Shown one piece after another: positions 6,080-7,773 of a DNA stretch of 7,773 nucleotides (within the stretch, counting starts at the first letter, position 1; the number at the start of each line of letters is the position of its first letter). The notes below the pieces were generated by a model. That model saw nothing but the letters and a program-made list of their open reading frames with translations, was not told the origin of the DNA and ran no database searches. Source of the DNA: Candidatus Saccharimonadota bacterium (GTDB lineage: Bacteria > Patescibacteriota > Saccharimonadia > Saccharimonadales > JACDBH01); the NCBI GenBank assembly GCA_020428565.1, contig JAGQMT010000015.1, positions 1 to 7,773 of the forward strand, read 5' to 3'. Made by a program: the position numbers and the translations under genes.

Positions 6080-7527
6080 ACGATTCAGTACCAAGCACTT
6101 GGGATAAATGGGACAATATATCCAAGATTGCGTCTGATGTCACCAAGGGCGATGTCAAGGCAATTGATTTGGTTAATGAGTCACTAAGACGCATAGATTT
6201 AGCCACAGAATACAATTCTATCATTGCAACCACGGCTGAGAGGGCAAAACAAAGAGCCGTTATGATTGATGATAGTATCAAGGCTGGAGAGAAAGTTGGT
6301 CGATTGGCTGGTGTACCATTTATTGCTAAGGATAATTATTTAACCTTTGGTGCCGAGACGACGGCGGCCAGCAATATCCTAAAGGGTTTTAGTGCTCCTT
6401 ATCAGGCTACGGTCATAGAGCGCCTAGAGGCAGAAGGGGCAATCTGTGTCGCCAAGGCTAACTTAGACGCTTTTGCACACGGCTCTAGTACAGAAAATAG
6501 TGATTTTTTTACAACATTAAATCCACATGACAAAACTAGAGTACCCGGCGGTAGTTCTGGTGGGTCTGGAACGGCTACTGTGCTTGGTTTGGCACCTTTT
6601 GCATTAGGTACCGATACAGGTGGGTCTATTAGGTTGCCAGCGAGCTTTTGTGGCGCTGTTGGACTCAAGCCAACCTATGGTTTAACTTCTAGGAGTGGGG
6701 TAGTGGCGATGGCTAGTAGCCTTGATTGCATGGGGCCAATTACTACTAATGTTGATGATGCGGCCTTGATTTTAGATGTGATTGCAGGCAAAGATGAGCT
6801 GGATAGTACGACTATCATGCGTGACAAACAGTCTTATACTCAATTAGACAGTGACCTGAGCGGTAAAGTAATCGGTGTCGTCAAGGAATATATGGGCGAA
6901 GGTTTAGACAGTGCTGTCAAATCGGTCATTATAAAAGCCATCAATGATCTAGAGGCCGCTGGCGCAACTATCAAGGAAGTAAGTTTACTATCTTTGCCTT
7001 TAGCTTTGGCGGTGTATTATATAGTCTGTCCGGCCGAAATAAGCAGTAATCTGAGTCGTTACGACGGTCAAAGGTATGGATTTAGCTATGAAGATGCCAA
7101 GAATTTGGAGGATTCGTATGAATCATCACGCAGTATTGGTTTTGGTGCCGAGGCGAAGCGCAGAATTATGATCGGCACTTATGTACTTAGCTCTGGTTAT
7201 TATGATGCCTATTACAAAAAGGCTCAGACAGTTCGTACTAAACTTATCAATGAATTCAACACAGCATTTGAGTCAGTTGATTTTCTGGTTGGTCCGACTG
7301 CACCCAATGTCGCATTTGAGATTGGTAAAAATAATGACGATCCCCTGCAGATGTACCTGACGGATATTATGACTGTGGCGGCTAATCTGGTAGGGATACC
7401 GGCGATGAGTATTCCGGCCGGAGACGTAGATGGATTACCCGTAGGTCTACAGATTATGGCAACATCCAACAACGACCGAGAACTATTGTCGATTGCGAAG
7501 ATATACGAGGAGGTGAGATCAATATGA
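6076..7527 (+). CDS. gatA: GatA, amidase/glutaminase subunit of the tRNA amidotransferase
   Basis: GatA hydrolyses glutamine and channels the ammonia to GatB, which amidates the activated Glu or Asp on the tRNA. The 483 residues match the usual length. The amidase-signature Ser-cisSer-Lys triad is complete: Lys85 in PFIAKDN, cis-Ser160 in PGGSSGGSG, and nucleophile Ser184 in DTGGSIRLP. The spacings (75 and 24 residues) equal those in the S. aureus enzyme (Lys79, Ser154, Ser178). Other family landmarks are KPTYG at 198-202, MASSLD at 212-217, EISSNLSRYDG at 321-331, KRRIMIGTYVLSSGYYDAYY at 361-380, and the GLPVGLQIM end at 453-461. Asp430 (MYLTD) probably corresponds to the substrate-binding Asp425 of S. 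aureus GatA, allowing for a one-residue gap. Two small oddities are Cys218 where Gln is usual (SLDQIGP) and Leu203 where Arg is common (KPTYGR). The gene overlaps gatC by 4 bases and the following gene by 4 bases, so it sits in a tightly packed operon. gatB is not in the window. Confidence 0.97.
   Translation: MNDSVPSTWDKWDNISKIASDVTKGDVKAIDLVNESLRRIDLATEYNSIIATTAERAKQRAVMIDDSIKAGEKVGRLAGVPFIAKDNYLTFGAETTAASNILKGFSAPYQATVIERLEAEGAICVAKANLDAFAHGSSTENSDFFTTLNPHDKTRVPGGSSGGSGTATVLGLAPFALGTDTGGSIRLPASFCGAVGLKPTYGLTSRSGVVAMASSLDCMGPITTNVDDAALILDVIAGKDELDSTTIMRDKQSYTQLDSDLSGKVIGVVKEYMGEGLDSAVKSVIIKAINDLEAAGATIKEVSLLSLPLALAVYYIVCPAEISSNLSRYDGQRYGFSYEDAKNLEDSYESSRSIGFGAEAKRRIMIGTYVLSSGYYDAYYKKAQTVRTKLINEFNTAFESVDFLVGPTAPNVAFEIGKNNDDPLQMYLTDIMTVAANLVGIPAMSIPAGDVDGLPVGLQIMATSNNDRELLSIAKIYEEVRSI
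7508..7516 (+). promoter_or_regulatory. Long Shine-Dalgarno at the 3' end of gatA
   Basis: AGGAGGTGA is a nine-base match to the 16S anti-SD complement. Its GGAGG core ends 10 bases before the ATG at 7524. It lies within the codons for the last GatA residues (EEVRSI) and marks the start of the next gene, which otherwise overlaps the gatA stop. Confidence 0.8.
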
Positions 7528-7773
7528 GCACGGAATTTTTAGTAGCCATCATTGGTGGTATCTTGGCGATATTAGGCTTGATTACCTTTGCGACTAGACG
7601 TACACGCAAGGGGCTGGATCGTAAGTATTTTCAAATTAAATGGCGTGAACTGCAGAAAGGCTTGAATAAGCCTGAATCTTGGCCGATGGCAGTTATTCAA
7701 GCCGATAATTTATTCGACGAAGCCCTGAAACGTCGTCGATTCAAAGGTAAAACCATGGGTGAACGTCTCGTTT
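7524..7773 (+). CDS. Small one-helix membrane protein of the gat operon, 3'-truncated
   Basis: The first 83 codons of a gene that continues beyond the window. The ATG at 7524 overlaps the gatA TGA (ATGA) and is preceded by a strong Shine-Dalgarno. The N-terminus is a single membrane helix, about residues 5-23 (FLVAIIGGILAILGLITFA). A basic patch follows (RRTRKGLDRK), predicting that the rest is cytoplasmic. The soluble part has KWRELQKGL, then SWPMAVIQADNLFDEALKRR and FKGKTMGERL. I recall the pattern W-x-x-A-V-I-x-A-D-x-L-x-D-x-A-L-K followed by G-K-T-M-G-E-R-L from uncharacterised proteins of Patescibacteria, but cannot confirm this here. GKTMGERL is not a Walker A motif. Function unknown; it is not GatB, whose N-terminus is quite different. 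Its position suggests co-expression with gatC and gatA. Confidence 0.85.
   Translation, partial: MSTEFLVAIIGGILAILGLITFATRRTRKGLDRKYFQIKWRELQKGLNKPESWPMAVIQADNLFDEALKRRRFKGKTMGERLV

Noticed and set aside
7635..7773. GKTMGERL as a nucleotide-binding P-loop
   Set aside because: It lacks the GxxxxGK[ST] pattern; the glycine spacing before GKT is wrong (RRRFKGKT).

Overview
The window looks like chromosomal DNA from a Candidate Phyla Radiation / Patescibacteria bacterium, most likely Ca. Saccharibacteria (TM7). This assignment rests on recalled protein character and gene order, not on a search. Supporting points are a GatC ending in a VKRMIE-like tail, a small one-helix membrane protein gene between gatA and the place where gatB would be expected, and a large two-helix membrane serine protease with a Pro/Gln-rich tail. 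UGA ends three of the genes at natural family boundaries, so the UGA=Gly code of Gracilibacteria/Absconditabacteria does not apply.

Everything runs on the + strand with little non-coding space. (1) 1-1073: the 3' part of an unrecognised soluble protein whose 5' end lies outside the window. (2) 1113-3089: complete uvrB, nucleotide excision repair. (3) 3172-5730: an 852-residue membrane-anchored trypsin-like serine protease with an HtrA-like catalytic core. (4) 5786-7527: gatC and gatA, overlapping by 4 bases, two subunits of the tRNA-dependent amidotransferase. (5) 7524 to the end: the start of a small membrane protein gene that overlaps gatA by 4 bases. No RNA gene, mobile element or CRISPR array is visible, and no intergenic gap exceeds 82 bases.

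The most informative signal is in the gaps. uvrB and gatC each have an extended -10 (TGnTAnAAT type) ending only 7-8 bases before the ATG and no Shine-Dalgarno, so both are predicted to be leaderless mRNAs. The protease has a similar -10 placed 31 bases upstream, plus a textbook AGGAGG. The operon-internal genes gatA and the gene after it have good Shine-Dalgarno sequences inside the preceding coding sequence. Two translation-initiation modes therefore seem to coexist here, divided by gene position.

The least ordinary protein is the protease. Its catalytic triad is intact, but about 139 residues separate His and Asp (about 30 in classical HtrA/DegP). It has no recognisable PDZ domain, it has a TPR-like segment before a second membrane helix, and its predicted cytoplasmic tail has almost no charged residues. 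The rest is conserved housekeeping, and I do not see a clear new defence or mobile system.
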